This document shows, piece after piece, positions 43,535 through 52,768 of a DNA stretch of 64,000 nucleotides. The position numbers were made by a program, and so were the translations under genes. The stretch spans positions 18,055 through 82,054 of the forward strand of contig NZ_FQVK01000018.1 of NCBI RefSeq assembly GCF_900129345.1. The letters run 5' to 3'. The DNA is from Ruegeria intermedia (lineage in GTDB: Bacteria > Pseudomonadota > Alphaproteobacteria > Rhodobacterales > Rhodobacteraceae). Numbering within the stretch: the stretch's first letter is position 1; each line of letters begins with the position of its first letter. The notes beneath the pieces are model-generated. The model saw only the letters and a program-made list of their open reading frames with translations. It was not told the DNA's origin and searched no databases.

Positions 43535-45274
43535 GTGAGCCCGAAGCACCCCGCAAATCTCCGCCCGGACCCCGAGCTTCAATCCGCACGCAGGCAGGGA
43601 TCGACCTTCCTGCTGCTGACCTTTTTGTTCAGCGTCTTCGTCAACATCCTGATGTTGACCGGGCCGCTGTTCATGCTTCAGGTCTATGACCGCGTCCTGG
43701 CCTCGCGCGCGGTCGAGACGCTGACGGCCCTGTTTCTGCTTGTCGCCCTGCTCTATGGCCTGATGGCAACGCTGGACTATGCCCGCGGGCGGATCATTGC
43801 CCGGTTCGGCGCGAAGTTTCAGTCCGACCTGGACGAACGTGTGTTCGACGCGACGCTGCGCCATGCGCTTTATCCTCAGGCGCGCGCCACGCCGGCCCGG
43901 TCGCTGCGCGACCTCGAGACAATTCAGGCCCTGTGTGCCTCACCCGTATTTCTGGCGATGATGGACCTGCCCTGGACACCGGTGTTTCTGGCCGCCATCT
44001 TCATTTTCCACCCGCTTCTGGGCTGGCTCGCGGTGGGGGGCGGGGTTCTTCTGATCGTCATTGCGGTCGTGAACCAGATCCTGACCCACCAGAAGGTCGC
44101 CGAAGCCCAGGTCGCGTCGGCCAGGGCCAACGCCTTTTCCGAAAGTGCCCGTCAGGCCGTCGAAGTGGTGCGGTCGCAGGGCATGCAGCGGGACGTGACC
44201 GACCGGTGGCTGCTACAGAGATCGCAGGCCCTGTCGCAGAGCATTTCGGCCAGCGACTGGACCGGCAGCTTCAGCGCGCTGACGAAATCCCTGCGGCTGT
44301 TTCTGCAGTCGGCCATGCTGGCCCTTGGCGCCTGGCTGGTGCTGCAGAACGAGATGACGGCCGGTGCGATGATCGCGGGGTCGATCCTGCTGGGCCGGGC
44401 GCTGGCGCCGGTGGAGCAGATCGTGGGCCAATGGGCGATGGTCGAACGGGCGCGCATGGCGTGGAAGGGCCTGAACCAGTTTCTCGCCCGAACCCCCAGA
44501 GAGCCGTCGCGCACCAAGTTGCCGGTTCCGGCCGCGCGGCTGGTGGCCAAGAACCTGACGGTGATCCCGCCAGGCACCAAGACACCGACCCTGCGTGGGG
44601 CGTCTCTGGTGCTGGAGCCCGGCAAGGCGCTTGGCGTGATCGGCAAGAGCGGATCGGGCAAGACCACTCTGGCCAAGGCGCTGCTGGGACTGTGGGCACC
44701 GGCGGCGGGCGAGGTCCGCTTGGGCGGCGCCACCCTCAGCCAGTATGACCCGGACGATCTGGGCCGTCACATCGGGTATCTGCCGCAACAGGTCACCCTG
44801 TTCAACGGAACCGTGGCCGAGAACATCGCGCGGATGTCGCTGTCGCCCGACGACGAGGCCGTCGTGGCCGCCGCCAAGAAGGCCAATGCGCATGAGCTGA
44901 TCCTGAGCCTCGAGAAAGGGTATGACACGTTTCTGGAAGGCAATGAAAGCCAGCTGTCGGGCGGTCAGAAACAGCGGATCGCCCTGGCGCGCGCGCTGTA
45001 TGGCGACCCGGTCGTGCTGATCCTGGACGAGCCCAATTCGGCGCTGGATGCCGACGGTACGGACGCACTGAACGCGGCCATCCGCAATCTCAAAGCCGAA
45101 GGCAAGGCGGCCATCATCATGACGCACCGGCCCCAGGCCATTTCGGAATGCGACGACCTGGCCGTGGTCGAACGCGGCCAGATCGTGAAATTCGGACCGC
45201 GCGACGATGTTCTGAGCGCGATGGTCCAGAACGCGGGCGTCATCAAGCGACAGCTCAAGAAGGTGGGTGAATAG
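43535..45274 (+). CDS. Type I secretion system permease/ATPase (PrtD-like)
   Basis: Inner-membrane ABC exporter of a type I secretion system, 579 aa, GTG start with AAAGG upstream. N-terminal membrane domain (about 1-300) with FMLQVYDRVLASRAVETL, a PrtD/LapB-type signature, then nucleotide-binding domain: Walker A GKSGSGKTT, Q-loop YLPQQVTLFNGTVAENIARM, signature LSGGQKQR, Walker B VLILDEPNSALD. No N-terminal peptidase domain. Adjacent to its membrane-fusion partner; no TolC-type gene is in the window, so a distant one must serve. The 288-nt upstream spacer shows nothing I recognise. Confidence 0.93.
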   Translation: MSPKHPANLRPDPELQSARRQGSTFLLLTFLFSVFVNILMLTGPLFMLQVYDRVLASRAVETLTALFLLVALLYGLMATLDYARGRIIARFGAKFQSDLDERVFDATLRHALYPQARATPARSLRDLETIQALCASPVFLAMMDLPWTPVFLAAIFIFHPLLGWLAVGGGVLLIVIAVVNQILTHQKVAEAQVASARANAFSESARQAVEVVRSQGMQRDVTDRWLLQRSQALSQSISASDWTGSFSALTKSLRLFLQSAMLALGAWLVLQNEMTAGAMIAGSILLGRALAPVEQIVGQWAMVERARMAWKGLNQFLARTPREPSRTKLPVPAARLVAKNLTVIPPGTKTPTLRGASLVLEPGKALGVIGKSGSGKTTLAKALLGLWAPAAGEVRLGGATLSQYDPDDLGRHIGYLPQQVTLFNGTVAENIARMSLSPDDEAVVAAAKKANAHELILSLEKGYDTFLEGNESQLSGGQKQRIALARALYGDPVVLILDEPNSALDADGTDALNAAIRNLKAEGKAAIIMTHRPQAISECDDLAVVERGQIVKFGPRDDVLSAMVQNAGVIKRQLKKVGE

Positions 45275-45276
45275 AC

Positions 45277-46584
45277 ATGGCCAACCAAGTTTCGCGCCCG
45301 GCCTGGCGGATCACCGTTCCGGCCCTTGTGGGGTTTGCCGCACTGACGATCCTGATCGGCGGCGTCGGCGTCTGGAGCACGCAGACCCGGCTGGCCGGGG
45401 CGATCGTCTCGCCCGGCGTCGTCGAAGTCCAGAGCAACCGGCAGGTGATCGAGCACCCTGACGGCGGGGTCGTGGGCGAATTGCACGCCCGTGACGGCGA
45501 CCATGTCGCCCAAGGCGATCTGCTGCTGCGGTTGGACGGCACCTTCCTGACATCCGAGAAGGCCATCATCGAGTCGCAGCTGTTCGAATTGCTGGCGCGC
45601 AAGGTGCGGCTGGAAGCCGAACGCGACGGCGCAAAGGTCGACGAACTGGACGCGCATATGCGCGATCTTGCGCGGATGGAACCGATCGACCCGGATCTGA
45701 TCGCCGGTCAACGAAACCTGTTTCTGGCGCGCTCTGACACGCTGACCCAGAAAATCGACCAACTGGGCAAGCAACGGCATCAAATCGAGAGCGAAATCGC
45801 AGGAACCGAGGCCCAATTGGTGTCGCTGACCAAACAGGTCGACCTGATCCGGCAGGAGCTGGAGGATCAGAACGACCTTCTGGCCAAGGGCCTGACCCAG
45901 GCCAGCCGCGTGCTGGCCCTGCAGCGCGAAGAGGCCAGCCTGACCGGTGAAATCGGGCGACTGGAGGCTACGGTGGCCCGTCTGAAGGGGCAGATCGCCA
46001 CGACCGAAATCCAGATCGTCGAACTGGCCTCTGCACGGCGCGAGCAAGCGATCACCGAGTTGCGGGAAGTGCAGGCGCAGATCGTGGAACTGTCGCAGCG
46101 TCGCCTGTCTCTGACCGAGCGCCTGTCGCGCCTGGACATTCGCGCCCCGGTCGCTGGTACGGTCTTCGGCAGCCAGGTCTTTGCCGCGCAATCCGTGGTT
46201 CAGCCCGGCGAGCCCATGATGTACATCGTCCCCGAGGATACGCCCTTGCTGGTGGCGGCGCGCGTGGACGCGATCCATGTCGACCAACTGTATGTGGGAC
46301 AACCCGTCACCCTGCGGTTTCCGGCCTTCAACCAGAGGGAAACCCCCCAGATCGACGGCCATGTGATCAACGTGTCGGCCGACGCGCTGACCAATGAAAA
46401 GACCGGGCAGGCCTATTATCGGACCGAGGTGGCCCTGGACGACGGCCAGACCGAACGGCTGAATGGCCAGACGCTGCTGCCCGGCATGCCGGTCGAAACC
46501 CTGATCAAGACCGACGAGCGCACGCCGCTGTCCTATCTGGTCAAACCGATGACCGACTACTTCAACCGGGCCTTCCGCGAATAG
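45277..46584 (+). CDS. HlyD family type I secretion periplasmic adaptor
   Basis: 435 aa membrane-fusion protein: one N-terminal membrane helix (about 10-32), biotinyl-lipoyl-like half (VEVQSNRQVIEHPDGGVVGEL), a long coiled coil (about 100-285, Gln/Glu/Leu-rich), second lipoyl half (LDIRAPVAGTVFGSQVF) and the C-terminal MPVETLIKTDERTPLSYLVKP signature of HlyD/PrtE. Starts 2 nt after the ABC gene. Confidence 0.94.
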   Translation: MANQVSRPAWRITVPALVGFAALTILIGGVGVWSTQTRLAGAIVSPGVVEVQSNRQVIEHPDGGVVGELHARDGDHVAQGDLLLRLDGTFLTSEKAIIESQLFELLARKVRLEAERDGAKVDELDAHMRDLARMEPIDPDLIAGQRNLFLARSDTLTQKIDQLGKQRHQIESEIAGTEAQLVSLTKQVDLIRQELEDQNDLLAKGLTQASRVLALQREEASLTGEIGRLEATVARLKGQIATTEIQIVELASARREQAITELREVQAQIVELSQRRLSLTERLSRLDIRAPVAGTVFGSQVFAAQSVVQPGEPMMYIVPEDTPLLVAARVDAIHVDQLYVGQPVTLRFPAFNQRETPQIDGHVINVSADALTNEKTGQAYYRTEVALDDGQTERLNGQTLLPGMPVETLIKTDERTPLSYLVKPMTDYFNRAFRE

Positions 46585-46588
46585 CGCC

Positions 46589-47026
46589 TCACGGAGCTTC
46601 GCGGTTGCCCGGCGGAATGGATGCCATGTCGGTGGCGATCACGCCATCGACGGCCGCCACGGAAATTCCGGTGTCGTATGAAACATTGTGCCGCGTGATG
46701 CCGGACAGGTCGGAGTTCTGATCCAGAAAGACCCATTCGGGCTCGTGCAAGGACGGCATGCCGACGGCCACCTGCAGGGAACCCAGCGTGATGATTTCGC
46801 GCGTGGCGTTGGAGTAGGTCTTGATGATGTCCTGGTGGCCGCTCAGGGTTCCATCCGGCAGGCACAGGTAAAACTGCTCTGCCGGTCCGCCTGCGCCGTG
46901 GTCGTCACGACTGTTGTTCACCTTCACGATGACGGCGCAAGATCCTTTGCTGCCCGTCGTTCTGACGACAACGGCACCGAACGGCGGACCGACCAAATGG
47001 CAATTGGGTACCGATGGCGCCGACAT
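46589..47026 (-). CDS. Hypothetical protein, probably truncated at its 5' end
   Basis: The minus strand from about 46990 to the TGA at 46589 has strongly GC-biased third positions and reads as real protein (AVIVKVNNSRDDHGAGGPAE, QFYLCLPDGTLSGHQDIIKT, HNVSYDTGISVAAVDGVIAT). I do not recognise the family. ATG 47026 would give 145 aa, but the first dozen residues lie antisense to an RTX-like remnant and look like shadow, so the true N-terminus may have been lost at a recombination junction near 46930-47000. Convergent with the HlyD gene, 4 nt apart. Confidence 0.55.
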   Translation of the reverse strand: MSAPSVPNCHLVGPPFGAVVVRTTGSKGSCAVIVKVNNSRDDHGAGGPAEQFYLCLPDGTLSGHQDIIKTYSNATREIITLGSLQVAVGMPSLHEPEWVFLDQNSDLSGITRHNVSYDTGISVAAVDGVIATDMASIPPGNREAP

Positions 47027-47471
47027 CCGGGCGACCACCAATGTAGATGACATCGTTCGAGGCAGCGGTGGCGACGACACATTCGACCTGACCGGCACCG
47101 CGCGCGATCTGGTCGAGGCTGAAACGGATCCCGCCATCAACGGCACTGATGCAGTCACCGGCTTCACCCTGGGTCCGGCAACGGATGTGACAGATGCATT
47201 GCTCTTCAGCGGGCCTGATGTAGCGAGCTTGCGCAGAAGCCGACCAGATGTCGAGATTTCGGGGCTGGAAAGTGCGCTTGGCGCGAACTCCGGCTTTGTC
47301 GGAGTGAACACCCAACCACCCGGTCTCGGTTTGGGAACCTTGACTTCGGCTGCCGGAGGCCCGGTGGACGCTCGGTCGGGCGGTGAAATCTATCTGATGG
47401 TCACCGACCCAACGACAGCGTGCCCGGCAATGTCGGATCCGGATGCTTTTGATGTCCCTCTCACTGCGTGA
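46929..47471 (+). pseudogene. RTX-like secreted protein, C-terminal remnant
   Basis: About 180 aa that begins abruptly with LGTDGADIRATTNVDDIV and RGSGGDDTFDL, degenerate calcium-binding nonapeptide (GGxGxD) repeats, then the acidic-aliphatic C-terminal type found in type I secretion substrates (ALLFSGPDVASLR, GGEIYLMVTDPT). There is no conventional N-terminal domain and no ribosome site. It lies just beyond the type I exporter genes, so it is likely the tail of a lost substrate gene. It could still be a small real protein from ATG 46929. Confidence 0.5.
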
Positions 47472-47477
47472 TTTACG

Positions 47478-47493
47478 GCTCCGAAATCGGAGC
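47478..47493. terminator. Hairpin after the RTX-like remnant
   Basis: GCTCCG-AAAT-CGGAGC, a perfect 6-bp stem starting 7 nt after the stop at 47471 and ending 8 nt before the IS5-type transposase remnant. No T-run. A terminator of the secretion locus or an element end. Confidence 0.35.
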
Positions 47494-47500
47494 GGTGAAC

Positions 47501-47995
47501 ATGTCTGACCACTATTGGCCGAGCGATGCGCAGATGGTCAGGCCCGAGCCTTTCTTTCCGAAGTCCTCCGGCAAGCCCCGCGTGGATGGCAAACGTGTGC
47601 CGAGCGGGATTATCTTATTCAATCGCAAAGGCTTGCGCCGGCGTGACGCACCGTTTGAGTGCGGGCCACACAAAACTCTTTGCAGACGCTGGAAGCGGTG
47701 GAGCGAGATAGGCATCGGTGCTGGGATGTTTCCGGGGCGGGCCGAACAGGGCGGCGACGCCGATACGCTGATGACCGACACCATCCACTTCAAGACCCAC
47801 TGCACCGCCTCCAGCCCGAGGTTCAAGAACGGGGCGAGGCCGTTGCACCAAGGGCGGAATGAACTCGAAACCCCACGCCATCACCGATGCGGTGAAGCGG
47901 CCATTGCGAGTGTTCCTGACTGCCGGCCAGCGGGGCGATTACATGACCGCCGGGGCGATCCGGATGCTCAGCAACCCGCCAGCCGCATGCTGAGG
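47501..47995 (+). pseudogene. IS5-family transposase remnant
   Basis: From ATG 47501: MSDHYWPSDAQMVRPEPFFP, GKPRVDGKRVPSGIILFNRK, RDAPFECGPHKTLCRRWKRW, LMTDTIHFKTHCTASS (the first catalytic Asp region), then a frame change near 47850 to GGMNSKPHAITDAVKRPLRV, FLTAGQRGDYMTAGAI and a stop at 47995. These are consecutive IS5-type blocks with many substitutions. The C-terminal third is gone and no clear terminal repeats remain. Confidence 0.85.
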
Positions 47996-48127
47996 CCCGC
48001 TTCAAGGATCAGCGCCGCGTTTGCGACCCGCAATGACACGTACCCGCGGGTGTTCCGATCCGCCCGCGCCTTGGCTGCCGGCATCATGTTCTGGTTACGA
48101 ATCCAGACCCATTGCGCACCGACTCCG

Positions 48128-49894
48128 TCAGTTGGAGGACGTCTTGAACTGTTGGTCGAACAATCGCCGGAAGCTGCCGTTCATTTCCAGCAATTCATCC
48201 AGATTGCCTTGTTCGACCACCTGCCCGTCTTGCACCACGATGATCTTGTCGGCGCCCAGCACCGTCGACAGCCGGTGCGCGATGACGATCGTGGTGACGT
48301 TTTCGGTCAGTCGGTCCAGGGCGTCCTTGACCAGAGATTCGGATTCCGCATCCAGAGCACTGGTGGCCTCGTCCAGCAACAGGATCTCGGCCTTGCGCAG
48401 AATGGCCCGGGCGATGGCGAGGCGCTGTTTTTGTCCGCCCGACAGGAAGGCTCCGTTTTCGCCAACCTCCGTGTCATAACCTTCGGGCAGCGCCATGATG
48501 AAGTCATGCGCATGTGCGGCCCGGGCCGCCTCGACAATCTCTTCGTCGGTGGCATCCGGTCGGGCAAAGCGCAGGTTTTCCCTCACCGACGTGGAAAACA
48601 GGAACGTGTCCTGACCCACAAAGGAGATTTTGCGCCGCAACGAGGCAAAGCTGACATCCTGCAAATTCTGCCCGTCGATTTCGACCGCACCGCTTTCCGG
48701 GTCGAAAAACCGCATGATCAGACCGAAGATGGTTGATTTCCCGCCGCCGGACTGCCCCACCAGGGCAGTCGTCTTGCCGGCCTCGAAGGTGGCGTTCAGA
48801 TTCCGGATGACCGGGTGCGAACCGCTATAGCCAAAGGTCACGTCCTTCAGGCGAACTTCTCCCGGCCCGGGGGCAAGGTCGGTTGCCCCCGGCTTTTCGC
48901 GCATCGGCTCTTCCTGATCCAGCAATTGGAACATCATGCCGATCGGCACCAACGTAGTTTCGATCGCCACACGCATGCGTGACAGCCGTTTGGCGGGCTC
49001 GTAGGCCATCAGAAGGGCCGTGATGAATGACATCAGCTGACCCGCCGACGGCGGCTCGCTGCCGGCGAGCCCCATCGTGGAAACCACGAGAACACCCGCC
49101 ACCGCCAACCCGGCCAGAAGCTCCATCAAGGGGCTGGCGATCGCCTGCAACTTGGCGATCGAGTTGGCGCGGCGTTCGACCGAGCGAATGGCCCCGTGCA
49201 TCCGGTCGACCATCATGTCCTCGAGCGCGAAAACCTTGATCACCTTGATCCCGCCCGAGGTTTCCTGAAGCACCTTGATGATCTCGGCCAGGGATTTCAA
49301 CTCGGATTCCATGATGACGCGCACGCTTTTCAACAGCGCCCGCACACCCCACAGGGCCAACGGCCCCACCACGAAGAACAGGACCGACAGAACCGGTTGC
49401 TGATAGATCATCACAAAGACCAGACCGACCAGCGTCAGAGCGTCACGGACGAAACTGGTGACGATGACGTCCACAAGCCGCCGCGCGGCCTGGGCCCCGT
49501 TGGTCACGCGCATCAACAGGTTCGAGGACTCGGTCTGGGCGAAAAAACCGACCCCGCGGGTGATCAGCTTGTCGTACAGTTTCTCCTGCTGCTCGGCGAT
49601 GATGCGGTTGCCGGCACGTGCCAGAAACACGGCCTGGGCATAGGAGGCCACCGCCTTGGTGAAGAACAGCCCCACGACCCCGAGCGCGATCCAGTAGACC
49701 TGCGATTTCATCTCGGGCGTGGTCATCGCGTCCACGATGCTTTCCATCATCCACGCGGTTCCGGCCGTGGTCACCGCCACGATCGCCATGGCGACCATTG
49801 CAATGGCGTAAAGCCGCCACTGCGCCCGCAGACTGTCGCCCACCAGCCGGCCGATATGGCCGGACCGCCACTTGGCCCAGGTCTTTCCGATCAT
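48128..49894 (-). CDS. ABC transporter, fused permease/ATP-binding (MsbA-like exporter)
   Basis: 588 aa half-transporter: six membrane helices (about 30-310) then ATPase with Walker A GQSGGGKST, Q-loop FVGQDTFLFSTSVRENLRFA, signature LSGGQKQR, Walker B ILLLDEATSALD and AHRLSTV. ATG 49894 has GGAG 6 nt upstream; a TTG at 49906 opens the frame. Resembles lipid A or multidrug exporters; the cargo cannot be told. A 7-bp inverted repeat lies just upstream. Confidence 0.9.
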   Translation of the reverse strand: MIGKTWAKWRSGHIGRLVGDSLRAQWRLYAIAMVAMAIVAVTTAGTAWMMESIVDAMTTPEMKSQVYWIALGVVGLFFTKAVASYAQAVFLARAGNRIIAEQQEKLYDKLITRGVGFFAQTESSNLLMRVTNGAQAARRLVDVIVTSFVRDALTLVGLVFVMIYQQPVLSVLFFVVGPLALWGVRALLKSVRVIMESELKSLAEIIKVLQETSGGIKVIKVFALEDMMVDRMHGAIRSVERRANSIAKLQAIASPLMELLAGLAVAGVLVVSTMGLAGSEPPSAGQLMSFITALLMAYEPAKRLSRMRVAIETTLVPIGMMFQLLDQEEPMREKPGATDLAPGPGEVRLKDVTFGYSGSHPVIRNLNATFEAGKTTALVGQSGGGKSTIFGLIMRFFDPESGAVEIDGQNLQDVSFASLRRKISFVGQDTFLFSTSVRENLRFARPDATDEEIVEAARAAHAHDFIMALPEGYDTEVGENGAFLSGGQKQRLAIARAILRKAEILLLDEATSALDAESESLVKDALDRLTENVTTIVIAHRLSTVLGADKIIVVQDGQVVEQGNLDELLEMNGSFRRLFDQQFKTSSN

Positions 49895-49909
49895 CAGGGT
49901 CTCCAAACG

Positions 49910-49935
49910 TTCTGACGCCTTGTTGCGTGTCAGAA
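49910..49935. promoter_or_regulatory. Inverted repeat upstream of the ABC exporter
   Basis: TTCTGAC-N12-GTCAGAA, 16 nt upstream of the exporter start on the minus strand. Candidate operator; the binding protein is unknown. Confidence 0.4.
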
Positions 49936-50093
49936 CCGGATTTGCAAGTTGTCAAAGCGCGTGCCGGCAAGGCCGTGCCGCGTCGCGCAACCGCCCTTAA
50001 TTGGGGGCTGAGCTCGGAAATACCAGTGCCGGTTCGGGTTTTTTCAAAGCTTCGGGCGACCAAGACCTGTCGGCCGTTCACTCCGAAACTCCA

Positions 50094-50795
50094 TCACTGC
50101 CACTCGACGTCGCCCAGAAAGATGTAACCGGCGCCGTAGATGGTTTTGATCAGGCGCGGGTTCTTGGGGTCTTCTCCCAGTTTGGTCCGCAGCCGCGATA
50201 TGCGCACGTCCATCGCGCGATCAAAGCTTTCTCCGGCGGCGCCCCCAAGCGCTTCTTGCATCTGCGCGCGGGTGATCAGGCGTTTGGGGCTTTCCAGAAA
50301 CAACCGCAACACCTCGCCCTCGGCGTGGCTGAACGCAGTTTCCTCGCTGGTATCTGACAGCAGAACATAGCGGTCGAAACAGGCCGTCCAGCCATGGAAC
50401 CGGGCCACCTGCGATTGCTGCGCCTGGGATCTGGGCGCGCGTAGACGGGCCCGGATGCGGGCCACCACCTCGGCGGGGTCGAAGGGTTTGGTGATGTAGT
50501 CATCAGCCCCCAGTTCCAGCCCCGTCACCCGGTCCTGCACCTGTGCCCGCCCCGAGATGATGATGACCGCCGCCCCCTGTTCCAACGCCAGCCGATGCAC
50601 CAGCGCCAGCCCGTCGGTGTCGGGCAGCGAAAGGTCCACAAGGCAGACATCCGGCGTGACCCGTTTCAGTGACGCTTCGAATTCGCGGGCGCGGGCAAAG
50701 CTCTGGGTTCGAAATCCAGCGTCTTCAAGCGCTTCGGTCAGAATCCGGCGGATTTCGGGTTCGTCGTCCAGAATGGTCACCAGGGGTTGCGTCAT
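50094..50795 (-). CDS. OmpR-family response regulator
   Basis: 233 aa: receiver domain (1-120) with acidic pocket LDDEPE, phospho-acceptor Asp in VCLVDLSLPDTDG, ISGRAQ and the Lys in ADDYITKPFD; C-terminal winged helix (about 130-230) ending KTIYGAGYIF. ATG overlaps the kinase stop (ATGA). Regulon unknown. Confidence 0.95.
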   Translation of the reverse strand: MTQPLVTILDDEPEIRRILTEALEDAGFRTQSFARAREFEASLKRVTPDVCLVDLSLPDTDGLALVHRLALEQGAAVIIISGRAQVQDRVTGLELGADDYITKPFDPAEVVARIRARLRAPRSQAQQSQVARFHGWTACFDRYVLLSDTSEETAFSHAEGEVLRLFLESPKRLITRAQMQEALGGAAGESFDRAMDVRISRLRTKLGEDPKNPRLIKTIYGAGYIFLGDVEWQ

Positions 50796-52690
50796 GAGGC
50801 GGCCTCGGTTCGGATGAGCGCGGACAATTGCGCGCGGGTGAAGGGTTTGCGCAGGACCGGCGCCTTGGCAAGAGCCCGACGGTGCAGCGCGTCGTCATAG
50901 GGCAACGAAGTCATCAGGATCGTCGGGATCGGGGCGTTCAGCCTTTCGATCAGATCAATGCCGGTGGCGGCGCCCTCCAGCCGGATGTCCGACAGGATCA
51001 GCGAGATGTCGTCCAGGCTGGTGGCCAGGGCCAGCGCCTCATCCGCCGAGGTCGCCTCGATCACCGAGAGCCCCAGATCCACCAGCATGTCGCGGAACTG
51101 GTGGCGCAGATCGTCGCTGTCCTCGACCAGCAGCGCCAGGCCCGACTGAACGGGCGGCGCGGGCCGGTAAGGCAGCCGCAGCATCACGGATGCGCCCGAG
51201 GGCGTGTTGCGCAATTGCAGGTCTCCACCCGCCAGTTTAACGGTATCGTAAACCATAGGGAGGCCCAGCCCCGACCCCTTGCTGCCCTTGGTGGTGAAAA
51301 ACGGGTTCAACGCCTTGTCCAGCGCATCGGGCGAAAACCCCGGACCGGTATCGGATACGGTGATTTCCACCCAGATCCGGCCGATCGCATGGGCGCTTAT
51401 GGTGATCTGCCCGCTGCTTCCGCAGGCGTCGCGGGCGTTCAGCACCAGGTTCAGCAGCGCGTCCTGCACCATGCCCGGGTCCAGCATCAGCGCCTCGTCC
51501 GGCAGGGTGTTGACCACCGACAGCCCCACCCCACGCGGGAGCGAAGGCGAGGCCAGGACCCGCAGATCCTCGAGCAGGCCGCGCATGTCGGTGGCCTGCG
51601 GCTGCGGGGTGCGGTTGCCGGTCATGTCGGCAATGCGGTTCAGCAGCTGCCCGCCGCGCCGCGCGGTCTGCTGGGTTGCGGCCACAAGCTCGGCGGCGTC
51701 TTCGGGCAGGTCCATCTTTTCCAGTTTGGCCTGCATGCCCAGGATGATGGTCAGCAGGTTCGAGAAATCATGCGCCAGCCCGCTGGTCATCTGCGCGGCC
51801 ATCGCTCGGCGCCGGGTCTGCTGCAGGGCCACGCGGGCCTGCGTTTCCTCGGTGATGTCCACCGACATGATATAGACGCCGCCCGTGCCATCGGGCGTGA
51901 ACGAGACACGGATACGGCGCGAATCCTGATCCTCGGTGAATTCGAACACCGAGGCCTGACCGTCATAGGCCTGTTGCAGATGCGGCCGGACCCTCTCGTA
52001 GGCATGCGCACCGAGCGCCTGCGAGATGTGCAGCCCCAGGATGTCCGACGGCCGCCCCGGCAGGACCGAACTGAGCCGCCGGTTGGAATAGTCATACCGC
52101 CCCTCGGCATCCAGATGCGCGATATGGGCCGGCATCATCTCGGTCGTCATGCGCGTGCGCGCTTCGATTTCGGTCAGCTGGCGCTTGGCCTCTTCCAGCG
52201 CGCTGATCGTGGCGGCCAGTTGCCGGTTGGAGGCCGAAAGCTCTTCGGCATGGCTCAGCAACTGATCCGACAGTTCTTCGGACCGGCTGCGCAGCAACTC
52301 TTCGACCCGCTTGGTGCTGGTGATGTCGGTATAGACCGCGACCCAGCCACCGGTGGGCAGCGGCGCGCCCTCGATCGAGATCACCTGCCCGTTGGGACGC
52401 ACGCGCTCCATGTAGTGCGGCTCGAACGCCAAGGCTTGTTCGACCCGGACGCTGACCAGATCCTCGACCGATTGATCGTGGCCATATTCGCCCCGGCTGG
52501 CCAGAAAGTGGATCGTGTCGCTGAACAGCGCGCCCGGCTGCACCAGGGCTTCGGGAAGGTCGAACATTTCCTGAAAGCGCTTGTTGCTGACCACAAGCCG
52601 CAGCTTGTCGTCATAGATCGACAGGGCCTGACCGATCAGGTTAAGCCCTGCGGTGGTCATTTCCTTGATGCGCTGTTCGGATATCTCCAA
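50792..52690 (-). CDS. Hybrid PAS sensor histidine kinase with C-terminal receiver
   Basis: 632 aa, no clear membrane helix, so probably a cytosolic sensor. PAS-type domain at 15-130 (IYDDKLRLVVSNKRFQEMFD), coiled coil 135-185, second PAS 185-300, HisKA with SGLAHDFSNLLTIILG, HATPase (NLVLNARDACGSSG, DTGPGFSPDAL, GSGLGLPMVYD) and a receiver domain from about 520 (LLVEDSDDLR, phospho-Asp in LILSDIRLEG). TTG start at 52690 is supported by GGGGAGGAT about 6 nt upstream; ATG 52660 is the alternative. Confidence 0.93.
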   Translation of the reverse strand: MEISEQRIKEMTTAGLNLIGQALSIYDDKLRLVVSNKRFQEMFDLPEALVQPGALFSDTIHFLASRGEYGHDQSVEDLVSVRVEQALAFEPHYMERVRPNGQVISIEGAPLPTGGWVAVYTDITSTKRVEELLRSRSEELSDQLLSHAEELSASNRQLAATISALEEAKRQLTEIEARTRMTTEMMPAHIAHLDAEGRYDYSNRRLSSVLPGRPSDILGLHISQALGAHAYERVRPHLQQAYDGQASVFEFTEDQDSRRIRVSFTPDGTGGVYIMSVDITEETQARVALQQTRRRAMAAQMTSGLAHDFSNLLTIILGMQAKLEKMDLPEDAAELVAATQQTARRGGQLLNRIADMTGNRTPQPQATDMRGLLEDLRVLASPSLPRGVGLSVVNTLPDEALMLDPGMVQDALLNLVLNARDACGSSGQITISAHAIGRIWVEITVSDTGPGFSPDALDKALNPFFTTKGSKGSGLGLPMVYDTVKLAGGDLQLRNTPSGASVMLRLPYRPAPPVQSGLALLVEDSDDLRHQFRDMLVDLGLSVIEATSADEALALATSLDDISLILSDIRLEGAATGIDLIERLNAPIPTILMTSLPYDDALHRRALAKAPVLRKPFTRAQLSALIRTEAAS

Positions 52691-52742
52691 GCCGATCCTC
52701 CCCTGGGCACAGGCCTATCACCAGTTTTCGGGCAGGTGTAGG

Positions 52743-52768
52743 GGGGCCGGATGCGACCGGTTGGCCCC
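52743..52768 (-). terminator. Weak hairpin after bioC
   Basis: GGGGCC / GGCCCC arms with a 14-nt loop, overlapping the bioC stop codon. No T-run. A possible end of the biotin operon. Confidence 0.25.

Noticed and set aside
47468..48736. A 422-codon + strand frame through the IS5 remnant into the ABC exporter
   Set aside because: Only the first 120 or so codons match transposase, and the rest is antisense to the exporter gene.
50828..52741. A 637-codon + strand frame over the histidine kinase
   Set aside because: Composition is that of a reverse-complement shadow; the kinase on the minus strand has all HisKA, HATPase and receiver motifs.
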